DNA of 64,000 bases from Candidatus Saccharimonadota bacterium (GCA_017552385.1 JAFZQB010000013.1:123779-187778), one strand, 5' to 3'; counted from the stretch's first letter, positions 1-10,805 are shown. A program made the numbers and translations. Notes: generated from the sequence alone by a model not told the origin.

Positions 1-285
1 GAAGATAGAAACAATTATTTCTACGGCTACGCCGATAATGATCAAAGTGATGAGTAGTGATCTTAGGGAAGCTTCTCGATCGGCGATAATGCGTTCTTCC
101 ATGATTTGGCGGAATTTAGTATTTCCGTCTGGTAGTTCCTCGATTGTTATTTCGAGTGGAATGGGACGGCGAGCGTCAGAAGAGTTTTTCGCGACGATAT
201 AGATACTGGAAAAGGCTGCAATCAAGATGAAGGACGTGGTAGCCAGATTGATTAGAATAAAGTGGTTTCGGAGCTTTCTAAACAT
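1..285 (-). CDS. Sensor histidine kinase, N-terminal part (cut by window edge)
   Basis: The reading frame is open to the left edge, so only the first 95 residues are visible. They begin MFRKLRNHF, followed by a membrane segment (about residues 8-28), a short extracytoplasmic loop of about 45 residues, and a second hydrophobic segment running to the edge (SLLITLIIIGVAVEII). This two-helix sensor topology, 25 bases after an OmpR-type response regulator on the same strand, is the usual arrangement of a membrane histidine kinase. HAMP, HisKA and ATPase domains would lie outside the window, so the kinase identity is inferred from context and topology. The ligand is unknown. Confidence 0.7.
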   Translation of the reverse strand, partial: MFRKLRNHFILINLATTSFILIAAFSSIYIVAKNSSDARRPIPLEITIEELPDGNTKFRQIMEERIIADREASLRSLLITLIIIGVAVEIIVSIF

Positions 286-310
286 ATCTTTATTATAGCA
301 AACTATATTG

Positions 311-973
311 TTAAGCTTTGGTTACGAGCTTGTATCCAAGTCCGCGGACTGTTTTGATTTCTACTTTCGAATGGAGAGATTTGAGTTTCTTGCGGAGGTA
401 AGACATGTAAACTTCGACGTAATTGTCTTCGGCCATCATATCGGCGCCCCAAACGTGGGCGAGTATATAATCTTTCTGCACGGTTTTCTCGCCAGATTTG
501 ATTAGCATCTCTAGAATTTCATTTTCTTTCTCAGTGACTGAAATACCGTTTAAAGTTCGATTTTCCGAATCTAGTTCTAGATCTTCGTACTTTAAGATTT
601 TTGATTCGCGAAGTGCTGGCCGACGCGTGAGCGCATTTAATCTTGCGATGAGTTCCTTGGTTTTAAATGGTTTAGCTAGATAATCATCCGCACCATTTTC
701 TAGCCCTTTGACTTTATCTTCAACTTCGGATAGGGCAGACAGCATAATGACGGGTGTTTTGACTCCGCGTTTGCGGATCGACTCAAGTATTTCGAGCCCT
801 GACATTTTTGGCAACATAATATCGAGAACAATAGCGTCGTAGACAGGTTTTATGGCTAGATTAAAGCCCTCCTCTCCGTCGGCAGCCCAGTCAACATTGA
901 TGCCTGATTTTTTTAGCAAATGTGTGACCGCATCGGCTAAAAGTTGTTCGTCTTCTACGTATAATATTCTCAT
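311..973 (-). CDS. OmpR/PhoB-family response regulator
   Basis: This is a two-domain DNA-binding response regulator of 220 residues, a normal length for the family. The receiver domain (about 1-115) shows the acidic pair near residue 8 (VEDE), the phospho-acceptor Asp51 in VLDIMLP, the switch Ser79 in MLSA and Lys101 in LAKPF. A winged-helix effector domain follows (about 125-215), ending in the family-typical TVRGLGYKL. A Shine-Dalgarno (AAGGAAGA) lies just before the ATG. It is co-transcribed with the partial kinase downstream. Regulated genes are not identifiable here; the divergent split-barrel gene shares the upstream region and could be a target, which is inference. Confidence 0.93.
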   Translation of the reverse strand: MRILYVEDEQLLADAVTHLLKKSGINVDWAADGEEGFNLAIKPVYDAIVLDIMLPKMSGLEILESIRKRGVKTPVIMLSALSEVEDKVKGLENGADDYLAKPFKTKELIARLNALTRRPALRESKILKYEDLELDSENRTLNGISVTEKENEILEMLIKSGEKTVQKDYILAHVWGADMMAEDNYVEVYMSYLRKKLKSLHSKVEIKTVRGLGYKLVTKA

Positions 974-1055
974 TTATTCTTCCTTGTTTATATTATAATA
1001 GTATTACGAATGCTTAAAATGAAGCTTAAAAAGTTTACAAAGTTTTAAGGTTTAT

Positions 1056-1063
1056 AAGGAGGT
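1056..1063 (+). promoter_or_regulatory. Strong Shine-Dalgarno fixing the start of the split-barrel gene
   Basis: AAGGAGGT lies three bases before the ATG at 1067. It is a perfect anti-SD match and contrasts with the many genes in this window that have no SD at all. Confidence 0.8.
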
Positions 1064-1066
1064 AAC

Positions 1067-1405
1067 ATGGAAAATAGTGAAATCGTTGACGCGCTTTCCG
1101 GTGTATGGTATCTTGCCACTACCGAAGATGATCAGCCGCATGTACGCCCATTGGATAAAGCGGCCGAAGTGAACGGTAAGGTTTATTTTGGTACATCGCG
1201 AACAAAAAAGATGTTCGCACAAATAGAGCAGAGCCCGAAGGTTGAAGTATTTGCAATGAATGAGTTTGGAGCATGTAGGTTTATGGCTGAGGCGTATCCA
1301 GAGGAAGATGAGGAGGTTTCGAAAGAAGCCTTTGAAAAAATGGGAAAGCCCTTTGATGATAATAGCTCCGTTGCCATTCGGTTTGAAAGAATACGCAAGG
1401 CATAA
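1067..1405 (+). CDS. Pyridoxamine 5'-phosphate oxidase-like FMN-binding split-barrel protein
   Basis: A 112-residue single-domain protein with the pattern of the PNPOx-like flavin-binding split barrel: a strand ending LATTEDDQPHVRPLD, a central VNGKVYFGTSRTKKMFAQI and a following KVEVFAMNE strand, corresponding to the FMN phosphate-binding part of small PNPOx-like proteins. Such proteins usually act as general stress or nitroreductase-like flavoproteins rather than true PdxH, and this one is about half the length of PdxH. It is a single-gene unit with a perfect SD and a terminator directly after the stop. The substrate cannot be told from sequence. Confidence 0.8.
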   Translation: MENSEIVDALSGVWYLATTEDDQPHVRPLDKAAEVNGKVYFGTSRTKKMFAQIEQSPKVEVFAMNEFGACRFMAEAYPEEDEEVSKEAFEKMGKPFDDNSSVAIRFERIRKA

Positions 1406-1406
1406 G

Positions 1407-1432
1407 AAAGCCCCGCTTTAAGGCGGGGCTTT
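1407..1432. terminator. Bidirectional intrinsic terminator
   Basis: AAAGCCCCGC and GCGGGGCTTT form a 10-bp stem with a small loop, between two convergent genes. T-runs flank it on both strands, so it can serve both. Confidence 0.85.
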
Positions 1433-1434
1433 GA

Positions 1435-2157
1435 TTATGAGGGGTATTGACGTACGTTAAGTATACCGATACGCTGAGGTGCTCCAGCGAAGACATTTTT
1501 TCTATATGCTTCGCCTGTTTTTTGATACTTTGCCTTGAGCCAGGGATCGTCGTAGAAGAGATTTTTCTCTACACTTAAGACGTTAAAAATTCGGCTTAAT
1601 TGTTCAAGCGTCGTGTCTAATGGCATCGATAGGCAATCGTGACGGCTTCGTTCGTATAATTGGACCAATGGGAATGCAAGGAGCAAAATTGTATTGGCTG
1701 CACAATTTAGTTCGCAAATGGTGCTATTATCAAACTCTGGGTCTTCACTGCTTAAGTAACGGATTTTTAGTTGTCGTCTGTACGTTTCTACTTTCCACAT
1801 TGCGGTGCGGACATCTTCGTCTGAGAGTTGTTGCTCCGGATAGAGATGAATCAGATGATAATATAGCCTGATATAGTTTCCTGCTCTTTTAAGAGAATGG
1901 TTAATTGACGCGACTGCGTCTTCCTGACTACACTTGAACGACTCGAAAACATCTGCGTATAGTTTTTCATCTGAACTATCGAAGTTTAATTCTTTTTCTA
2001 GGTCAAAACTATCTGGCGCTGATTGTATTGTTTCTGGTGTCGTGGTGCTTTCGTCCTCCTCCTCCTTCTCTTTGTCATAATCGATAAAGACATATTTCGT
2101 GAAATCATAGATAAGCCAGATTACAGTAATAAGGCCGATCGTTGCAAAGAACTCCAT
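1435..2157 (-). CDS. Membrane-anchored protein of unknown function
   Basis: The 240-residue product starts with one hydrophobic segment (about residues 3-22, FFATIGLITVIWLIYDF), then a highly charged linker rich in Glu, Asp and Thr (about 28-50), then a helical soluble domain (about 55-235) with no motif I recognise. The domain is probably cytoplasmic, judged from the charged residues after the helix. The start is fixed by a strong SD (AAGGAGGG). Its promoter and leader are nearly identical to those of the next small gene upstream, suggesting shared regulation. Both proteins also end in a short aromatic-Pro tail (RQYPS here, ARYPN there), which may be coincidence. Confidence 0.7.
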   Translation of the reverse strand: MEFFATIGLITVIWLIYDFTKYVFIDYDKEKEEEDESTTTPETIQSAPDSFDLEKELNFDSSDEKLYADVFESFKCSQEDAVASINHSLKRAGNYIRLYYHLIHLYPEQQLSDEDVRTAMWKVETYRRQLKIRYLSSEDPEFDNSTICELNCAANTILLLAFPLVQLYERSRHDCLSMPLDTTLEQLSRIFNVLSVEKNLFYDDPWLKAKYQKTGEAYRKNVFAGAPQRIGILNVRQYPS

Positions 2158-2163
2158 GCAGCC

Positions 2164-2200
2164 CCCTCCTTTTAAGGTGCAAATTTTCTATATTATAGCA
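2164..2200 (-). promoter_or_regulatory. Promoter and leader, copy 1 of a duplicated element
   Basis: On the minus strand an extended -10 (TGCTATAAT, 2192-2200) precedes an A/T-rich leader and the SD block CACCTTAAAAGGAGGG. The 20 bases at 2164-2183 recur identically at 2457-2476, with the -10 at almost the same distance. Confidence 0.65.
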
Positions 2201-2221
2201 TAATTATGCAGTTTTCGCAAT

Positions 2222-2243
2222 TAAAAGACCCCTTGCGGGGTCT
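2222..2243 (-). terminator. Intrinsic terminator of the 69-residue gene
   Basis: AGACCCC and GGGGTCT (2226-2232 / 2237-2243) form a stem followed by TTTT on the minus strand. The stem overlaps the stop codon at 2242-2244. Confidence 0.75.
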
Positions 2244-2451
2244 AATTTGGATAACGTGCTTCGAATTCGTTGCTTGCTTTTTGGTTTTTTGCATTAAAGT
2301 CGAAATCTGCTGATATGTCAGGGGATTTTCTGTACCATATAATTTTGCGGAATAAGTCGTTAAGTGGGCTTTTCTTATGCTGGCACGATGGGAGTTTGAA
2401 AATGATCCAGAATAAAAGTAATGTTGCCACTAGTCTGAGCATTGTATCCAT
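2242..2451 (-). CDS. Small single-span membrane protein, unknown
   Basis: The product is 69 residues: a short N-terminus, one hydrophobic helix (MLRLVATLLLFWIIFKL), then a basic and polar tail. I place the start at the ATG at 2451 because GGAGGG lies five bases before it; an upstream in-frame TTG would put the SD inside the gene. It shares a duplicated promoter-leader with the next downstream membrane protein. No family was recognised. Short length and simple composition leave some chance it is not translated, but the SD, promoter and dedicated terminator all support it. Confidence 0.6.
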   Translation of the reverse strand: MDTMLRLVATLLLFWIIFKLPSCQHKKSPLNDLFRKIIWYRKSPDISADFDFNAKNQKASNEFEARYPN

Positions 2452-2456
2452 AGTTA

Positions 2457-2496
2457 CCCTCCTTTTAAGGTGCAAAAATTTTGGTATATTATATCA
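2457..2496 (-). promoter_or_regulatory. Promoter and leader, copy 2 of a duplicated element
   Basis: An extended -10 TGATATAAT (minus strand, 2488-2496) is followed by the same leader and SD block as copy 1 at 2164-2200. Confidence 0.65.
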
Positions 2497-2518
2497 TAAA
2501 ATTGTGTAATATTCAAGC

Positions 2519-3637
2519 TTATGCACGTATGGTGCGGATAGTTGGGTACTCTTCGATGAGAACCTTTATGCAGCCAGCGATTGGGATAGCGATGATGGCA
2601 CCAAATAAGCCAAACATGTAAGTACCGATAATCATAGCGATGAGGATAATGACTGGGCGCAAATTCAAAGCATTCCCTTGGATTTTTGGGGCAATCCCAT
2701 TTACTTCGATTGCGGCGTAAATAACATAGATTGCTAGCCAGAGTATGGCCATGAGTGGGTTATTAAAAGCGAGTAGTAACGTGACGATACCTCCGCCGAT
2801 TACTTGGCCAAACATTGGGATAAGATAGAACACCATCGTGATGAGTCCCATAGGGATTGCCAGGTGTGCGCCAACTCCGAATATTGACGACAAGATAAGT
2901 ACTGACATTGCCGTAAAACAGCCGTCCATGATGGCTACAGTGACTTGCTTGGCGAAGAATGTCGATACGACGTGGGACATTTTGCGTACAATTACACGTG
3001 CCTCGGTCGTGGCTCGTACGTCTGGGTCCTTCTCTTCTTTCAGGTCGTTTTTTGTACGCTTAGCGCCAAGTTTTGACCAGAATGATTCCATAAGTGCTGG
3101 GCCATCGAGAAGGAAGAAAAGCGTGAGCACGAGGGTGATTGCGGCCTTGCCAATGATGCCTCCGAGCAACGAGATGCCAGAGACGACACCCGTGCCGAAA
3201 CTGGATAAAATTGATTTGGAGAAATCTTCGATTGATTCAACGATTTGGACGGAGAAATTTTCGATACCGACAGATTTGGCGACGTCGTTAAGAGCTGTTA
3301 GGTCGGCATTCTTGACTGTTTCTGGGAATGCTGAGATGAATTTAGCAAACTCAGTGATAATTACTGGAGCGATTGCTGCAACGACGGCCGCAATCACGAG
3401 CAAAACAATAATATAAGCCAACACAGAAGCCAATCTTGATTCGGTCTTTTTGCCGATAAGTTGATCTACTTTTAGAGCTAGTGGTCGAATAGCGATGGCG
3501 AGAAGTGCCGCTATGCCTATGATTGCAAGAGCTTGGGATGCCTTGACTACGAGAAAAATAATTAAGCCGATGCCTAGAATAACGAGCCAAAAACGTACGA
3601 ATGTTTTGGTTTCTATTTCGACGATCTGTCGCGACAT
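2519..3637 (-). CDS. AI-2E/PerM-family membrane transporter
   Basis: A 372-residue polytopic membrane protein with the AI-2E family (PF01594) layout: paired N-terminal helices (about 15-55), a third helix, a long soluble stretch (about 95-150), further helices, and a typical C-terminal region with MVFYLIPMFGQVIGGG, ILWLAIYVIYAAIEVNGIAPKIQG and GTYMFGLFGAIIAIPIAG. Family members have been linked to autoinducer-2 export or sodium-proton exchange; the substrate here is unknown. It has an SD (AGGAGGT) and diverges from queA across 77 bases. A charged cytoplasmic loop (about 205-225, TKNDLKEEKDPDVR) is longer than I would expect. Confidence 0.88.
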   Translation of the reverse strand: MSRQIVEIETKTFVRFWLVILGIGLIIFLVVKASQALAIIGIAALLAIAIRPLALKVDQLIGKKTESRLASVLAYIIVLLVIAAVVAAIAPVIITEFAKFISAFPETVKNADLTALNDVAKSVGIENFSVQIVESIEDFSKSILSSFGTGVVSGISLLGGIIGKAAITLVLTLFFLLDGPALMESFWSKLGAKRTKNDLKEEKDPDVRATTEARVIVRKMSHVVSTFFAKQVTVAIMDGCFTAMSVLILSSIFGVGAHLAIPMGLITMVFYLIPMFGQVIGGGIVTLLLAFNNPLMAILWLAIYVIYAAIEVNGIAPKIQGNALNLRPVIILIAMIIGTYMFGLFGAIIAIPIAGCIKVLIEEYPTIRTIRA

Positions 3638-3698
3638 GGTGACCTCCTGTTCTTTACACTATATATAATAGCATATGTTTTTAATTTTAGGTGAAAAA

Positions 3699-3714
3699 TG
3701 TTAAAATATAAGAA
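3699..3714 (+). promoter_or_regulatory. Extended -10 placing queA as a leaderless gene
   Basis: TG-T-TAAAAT (3699-3707) ends seven bases before the queA ATG, and there is no SD. Standard initiation spacing would put the transcript start at or beside the A of the ATG. Confidence 0.65.
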
Positions 3715-6492
<2,778 letters not shown>

Positions 6493-6503
6493 TATTTGCG
6501 AAG

Positions 6504-6530
6504 TAAAAATGGCCTCCCTTTGTGGGAGGC
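6504..6530 (-). terminator. Intrinsic terminator after cysS
   Basis: GCCTCCC (6512-6518) and GGGAGGC (6524-6530) form a stem; on the minus strand it is followed by ATTTTTAC. It lies between the convergent queH and cysS and may also stop queH transcripts, though the plus-strand T-run is weak. Confidence 0.75.
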
Positions 6531-6541
6531 TGGATTCTTTG

Positions 6542-7894
6542 TTATTTGGTGAGTTGCCAGAAGGTGCCGTTAGGTGTGTCCAGTAATGAGATGTTGTCTG
6601 AAAGCAGTTCATCGCGGATATTGTCAGCCGTGGGCCAATCTTTTTTATCGCGAGCGGCGTTTCTTTCTTTGATTCTCGGAAGAATCTTGGCTGTGATATC
6701 TTCAGGTATGAGGTCTAAGCCGAAGAGTTCGTTTGCGTATTGCCAGTCATCTAAGGTCATTTGTTCTATGGATGCATCAATAAGGGCGAAAGCCGCTGAA
6801 GAGTTGAGGTCATCGTTTAATGCGGTGAGAAGTTTGGCTTTGAAGTCGGATTCTCCTAACACATGCTCGTTGGTTTGGAAGATAAGTGCAATTTTATTTC
6901 GCCATGACAAACGACGATTCCTTGCGGCGGCTAGATCGTCCCATGTGAAGTTACGCTCACTGCGGTAGTGTCCTTGATATAACCAAAGTTTGTAGTCGGC
7001 GCAGGTGTAACCGTTAGTCTCGAGGTCTTCTAAAGTAATGATGTTGCCAAGGGATTTGGAAATCTTTTCGCCGTTGATGGTGATAAAGTTGCAGTGCAGC
7101 CATGTGTTGGCGAGTATCTTGTTATAAGCGCCGTAGGTCTGAGCGATCTCGTTGGTATGATGGACTGGAATGTGGTCGATACCGCCAGTGTGAATGTCAA
7201 TTGGTTCTTGCAACTCGGTATGTATAATCGATGAGCATTCTAGGTGCCAACCTGGATAGCCTGGACGGCCAAGGAAATCCCAGCGCATGGCGTGATCTTC
7301 GCCTTCTTTAATGAATTTCCAGACCGCGAAGTCGGAAGGGTTCTTCTTTTCGCTAGAAAAAGCAACGCGGGCGCCGGCTTTGAGGTTATCGAGATCTAGA
7401 TGGGCGAAGTCGGCATAGTTTGCGAATTTGGAAGTGTTATAGTAGACACCATCGCTAATTTCATATGTGAAACCGTTGTCGATGAGTTTCTCGACAAGCG
7501 CTTCTGATTGCTTAATATAATCGGTAGCGCGGGCCCATTTGGTAGGTTCTATGAGGCCGAGTTTTTCAAAGCCATTTTTAAATACACTAATGTAAGAATC
7601 GGCTATCTCCCAGACGGTCTTACCTTCGCGTTTGGCGCCTTTTTCGAGTTTATCCTCGCCGGTATCACCGTCGGAAGTGAGGTGACCGACGTCAGTAAGG
7701 TTAAGGACGCGATGGACGGTATAACCATTGGCTTTTAGTGTGCGAATGAGGAGGTCCCAGTAGATGTAAGCGGCATAGTTGCCAATATGCGGAGTGGAGT
7801 AGACAGTGGGGCCGCACGTGTAGATTTTGACGTTGCTTGGATCTTGGGGTTTGAATTCCTCGAGTTTCCTTGCAGGCGTGTTATAGAGTTTCAT
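6542..7894 (-). CDS. cysS: Cysteinyl-tRNA synthetase
   Basis: A class I synthetase of 450 residues. Motifs: KIYTCGPTVYSTPHIGNY contains the first zinc Cys and the HIGH motif as HIGN (a variant common in this family); WHLECSS and HIPVHHTNE supply the other zinc ligands; KISKSLGN is the KMSKS loop. It starts inside the end of the DHH phosphoesterase gene (14-base overlap) with an AGGAG SD, so the two are coupled. Slightly shorter than the E. coli enzyme (461). Confidence 0.97.
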   Translation of the reverse strand: MKLYNTPARKLEEFKPQDPSNVKIYTCGPTVYSTPHIGNYAAYIYWDLLIRTLKANGYTVHRVLNLTDVGHLTSDGDTGEDKLEKGAKREGKTVWEIADSYISVFKNGFEKLGLIEPTKWARATDYIKQSEALVEKLIDNGFTYEISDGVYYNTSKFANYADFAHLDLDNLKAGARVAFSSEKKNPSDFAVWKFIKEGEDHAMRWDFLGRPGYPGWHLECSSIIHTELQEPIDIHTGGIDHIPVHHTNEIAQTYGAYNKILANTWLHCNFITINGEKISKSLGNIITLEDLETNGYTCADYKLWLYQGHYRSERNFTWDDLAAARNRRLSWRNKIALIFQTNEHVLGESDFKAKLLTALNDDLNSSAAFALIDASIEQMTLDDWQYANELFGLDLIPEDITAKILPRIKERNAARDKKDWPTADNIRDELLSDNISLLDTPNGTFWQLTK

Positions 7895-8897
7895 TTGTAT
7901 TCTCCTGCTTTGCGGAAGCTATTAATCCTGGTACAATACCGACTAGATCATGGATAACGTCTTCGTATGAGATGTCGTAGGTACGGAAACCTGCAGCGTA
8001 TGGATGTCCGCCGCCACCATAATAGCCGGCAATTTGATCGGCTATAGGAACGCTAGTGCGTATTTTGCCCGTGATTTTGCCGTCTGGATAAGTCTTAATG
8101 GCTACAGCAACTTTTACGCCTTCAACTAGCCTTAATTCTTCCAGGATGAGGACATTAGGATTATATTCGTCGGAAAATTCAGCTATGTCGTCCCACGGGA
8201 TATGAACCGTAGCAAGCGTACCTTCGAGTGAGTACTCGACGCGCTTGATGAGGTCGGCTTTATAGTCGAGAATACGGGGTGATTTTTTCATGAACTCGCG
8301 ACGTGCTTCTTCGAGATCGGCGATATTGAGCGAGCCAGTTTCTAATAAGTCAGCAACTTGGCGGAAGGTTTCAGGTGTAGTCGAGGCAGATGTGAGCCCG
8401 AGAGTATCTGACGATATACCATATATGAGGTTTTTTGCTATATTTTGATCGGTCTTTAGGCCTAAATCTTTGACGATTTTATAAATTAGACTGCAGCAAG
8501 CCGGCAGAGGTTCAATGATGGTGGTGTGTGGAAAGTTAAGATCGTCGGGCGTCTCATGATGATCTAGTACTAAGACTGGTGTGGTGTATAAACGATTCTT
8601 GATGGCGGAGTCGTCGAGGAGTTTAGATAGAAGAACTTCCGCGGCAGTATCCACAATGATATAGCCATCAGCTTTCCAATCAAACTCATTGGAGATGCGT
8701 GACCAATCACTGAAATAGCGAAGGTATTTAGGGACATCTACTGGGCAGTAGAGAGATATTTCCAGATTTGGGTTGATTAGACTTAGAAGGTAGTCGAGTG
8801 CGATAGCGGAGCCGATAGAATCTCCATCAGGGTTCTCGGCTTGGATAATACAGATTCTTGTTTTACCTTTAAGGAATTCAGTAAAGGATTCGTACAT
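7881..8897 (-). CDS. DHH/DHHA1 phosphoesterase (NrnA-like)
   Basis: A 338-residue protein with a DHH domain (about 1-190: ENPDGDSIGSAIALDYL, VDTAAEVLL, VLDHHETPDD) and a DHHA1 domain ending in GGGGHPYAAGF. NrnA-type enzymes degrade nanoRNA oligonucleotides and dephosphorylate pAp or cyclic dinucleotides; which substrate is used cannot be read here. No SD: an extended -10 ends seven bases before the ATG, and the promoter is a mirror image of that of the divergent rmuC. cysS follows in the same operon. Confidence 0.9.
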   Translation of the reverse strand: MYESFTEFLKGKTRICIIQAENPDGDSIGSAIALDYLLSLINPNLEISLYCPVDVPKYLRYFSDWSRISNEFDWKADGYIIVDTAAEVLLSKLLDDSAIKNRLYTTPVLVLDHHETPDDLNFPHTTIIEPLPACCSLIYKIVKDLGLKTDQNIAKNLIYGISSDTLGLTSASTTPETFRQVADLLETGSLNIADLEEARREFMKKSPRILDYKADLIKRVEYSLEGTLATVHIPWDDIAEFSDEYNPNVLILEELRLVEGVKVAVAIKTYPDGKITGKIRTSVPIADQIAGYYGGGGHPYAAGFRTYDISYEDVIHDLVGIVPGLIASAKQENTNETL

Positions 8898-8913
8898 ACT
8901 CTATATTATAACA
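8898..8913 (-). promoter_or_regulatory. Extended -10 of the DHH phosphoesterase (leaderless)
   Basis: On the minus strand TG-T-TATAAT (hexamer 8905-8910) ends seven bases before the ATG at 8897. It forms the left arm of a palindrome whose right arm is the rmuC promoter. Confidence 0.7.
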
Positions 8914-8920
8914 TGAGCTA

Positions 8921-8935
8921 TGTTATAATAAAAAC
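8921..8935 (+). promoter_or_regulatory. Extended -10 of rmuC (leaderless)
   Basis: TG-T-TATAAT (8921-8929) is followed by six bases and the ATG at 8936, so the first base of the start codon is the expected +1. Confidence 0.72.
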
Positions 8936-10117
8936 ATGGAAATTGTTGTGGTAATACTTATAGTCATTAATGTTATTTTAACAGGGGTAGTGTTGGCAAT
9001 TGGAGCGCGTGCGAAAAACGCGACAAAACCGGACAAGAAGTTAGAAGAAATATCTGACAAATTAGTTAAAAATGATACAAAGATAGAGATACTATCGAGG
9101 AAGATCGACGATTTGACCCCGAAGATTTCTAGTGAATTTAGGGAGAATAGGAAGGAAATATCTGAAAATCTTTCTGGGATTTCGAAAACTGTCGACTCGC
9201 GCGTGAAAGAGTTGCAAAATTCTAATGAGAAAAAGCTTGAACAGATGCGTGAAACCGTAGACGAGAAGCTACAAGCGAGTGTGGAAAAGCGCTTCAACGA
9301 AAGCTTTAAACAGATTTCTGGACAGCTTAGTCAAGTTTATCAAGGCCTTGGCGAGATGAAGAACCTTGCTACTGGTGTAGGTGATCTTAAGAAGGTGATG
9401 GAGGGCGTAAAGACGCGCGGTATTTATGGCGAAGTTCAACTTGGCGCAATCATAGAAGATATTCTGACGCCTAATCAATATTTGACTAACACTGTGACGA
9501 AGAAGGGTTCGAGCGACCGTGTGGAGTTTGCCGTGAGGATGCCTGGTAAAGACGCAGAGGTGTTGCTCCCAATTGATTCAAAATTCCCTGTTGAAAATTA
9601 TCAAAGATTACTCAAAGCCTATGACGATGGCAATAAGACTGAGATTGAGGCATATCGTAAGGCGCTTCGTAAGGACGTGGTGGAGCAGGCCAAGAAAATC
9701 CATGATAAGTATATTGACGTGCCGAAGACGACAGAATTTGCGATGATGTTTGTCCCGACTGAGTCACTTTATGCGGAGATTTTGAGGATATCTGGCGTCG
9801 ATGAGGAGATCCGACAAAAGTATAGTATTTCCTTGTCTTCGCCAGCTACTTTACCTGTGATGTTGAATGGTCTACTTATGGGCTATCGTAGCGTTGCGAT
9901 TGAAAAACGTAGTGCTGAGGTTTGGAAGATTTTAGGGGGCGTGAAAGCACAGTTTGGTAAGTTTGGCGATCTTCTGGAAGGTGTGGAAAAGAAGCTTAGT
10001 GAATCTGCTAAGAAAATTGAGGATACTAGGAAACAAGCGCGCAGAATAGAGAAGACAATGAATGATGTTGAAAGCTTGCCAGAAGGTGAGCAGGAAGCTT
10101 TAGGGTCTGGTATTTAA
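8936..10117 (+). CDS. rmuC: RmuC-family DNA recombination protein
   Basis: A 393-residue protein with an N-terminal membrane segment (about 1-22, VVVILIVINVILTGVVLAI), a long coiled coil (about 30-130) and the RmuC nuclease-like domain (about 140-350) with GIYGEVQLGAIIEDIL, LPIDSKFPVENYQRLL and FVPTESLYAEIL. RmuC limits inversions and recombination at short repeats; PD-(D/E)XK nuclease-like folding has been proposed for the family. It appears leaderless. Its stop lies one base from the stop of the convergent AlkD-like gene, with no terminator between. Confidence 0.93.
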   Translation: MEIVVVILIVINVILTGVVLAIGARAKNATKPDKKLEEISDKLVKNDTKIEILSRKIDDLTPKISSEFRENRKEISENLSGISKTVDSRVKELQNSNEKKLEQMRETVDEKLQASVEKRFNESFKQISGQLSQVYQGLGEMKNLATGVGDLKKVMEGVKTRGIYGEVQLGAIIEDILTPNQYLTNTVTKKGSSDRVEFAVRMPGKDAEVLLPIDSKFPVENYQRLLKAYDDGNKTEIEAYRKALRKDVVEQAKKIHDKYIDVPKTTEFAMMFVPTESLYAEILRISGVDEEIRQKYSISLSSPATLPVMLNGLLMGYRSVAIEKRSAEVWKILGGVKAQFGKFGDLLEGVEKKLSESAKKIEDTRKQARRIEKTMNDVESLPEGEQEALGSGI

Positions 10118-10118
10118 G

Positions 10119-10805
10119 CTATTTCGCTTTGCGCAGAAGTTTAATTTGTTTCTTTGTGTCGGGATTGACGCGGTATGATTCGCAAATTTTACAGATAGTT
10201 TTATTGAAGGCCCATTTGTTTAGTTTTGAGACTTTCATATATGCCAAGGTTTCATCTGGAAACTTGATAAAGCATTCGGCGAGAAGCCAAGCGATAGCCA
10301 TACGGATATAGTATTCTTCTCGGTCCTTTAAAGATTCGATGCGATCGAAAATAGTTGATAAGTAATCTGGTTGCACATAAAAATCCAGCAAACAGACAAG
10401 CCCGGTGCGGACGGCGTATTCATTTGTCGAAGCAAGGAGCGGCTCTACTTTACGGCCGAAGAAATCGCTCTCGTGCTTTTTGACGGTCTTTCGCAGAGCA
10501 GCGCAGAAAGTATCTACTACGCACCAGTTGTCGAACGTTTTTACGTGTGAATCGAAAACTTGCAACATTTCTTCATATGAAAGCTTAGCGATAGCGAAGC
10601 CGTGTGCTATTATTTCTTCTACAGCTTCAGGTTTCTGGGCAATAAATTCGGTAAGTTTTTCTTTGGGTATGGTTTTGACCAGATTCCTAATATCCGGAAT
10701 ACGAACACCTAAATATGGGCGATCGCTAAGAATACTTTTCTTGGTGAACTCGCGATATTGTTCGTCGGCGAGAGAAATGAGTTTAGAACGAAATTCTGAG
10801 TACAT
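10119..10805 (-). CDS. AlkD-like DNA alkylation repair / HEAT-repeat protein
   Basis: A 228-residue all-helical protein like the DNA alkylation repair family (PF08713), with YLGVRIPDIRNLVK, DNWCVVDTFCAALRK, RTGLVCLLDFYV and EEYYIRMAIAWLLAECFIKFP, the last being the family's typical helical repeat. AlkD enzymes excise N3- and N7-alkylated purines, but many homologues are only structural, so activity is not certain. The start overlaps the recR stop by one base (TAATG), giving the operon ybaB-recR-alkD. Confidence 0.82.
   Translation of the reverse strand: MYSEFRSKLISLADEQYREFTKKSILSDRPYLGVRIPDIRNLVKTIPKEKLTEFIAQKPEAVEEIIAHGFAIAKLSYEEMLQVFDSHVKTFDNWCVVDTFCAALRKTVKKHESDFFGRKVEPLLASTNEYAVRTGLVCLLDFYVQPDYLSTIFDRIESLKDREEYYIRMAIAWLLAECFIKFPDETLAYMKVSKLNKWAFNKTICKICESYRVNPDTKKQIKLLRKAK

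Noticed and set aside
308..505. Many opposite-strand open frames over 60 codons inside real genes, for example over the response regulator.
   Set aside because: They mirror highly conserved genes, lack ribosome sites and have no recognisable protein features.
7125..7160. tRNA, rRNA, CRISPR or insertion-sequence signals anywhere in the window.
   Set aside because: Intergenic gaps were read on both strands; none had tRNA-like cloverleaf, direct repeat-spacer pattern, transposase or terminal inverted repeats. The listed coordinates are only a placeholder within cysS.
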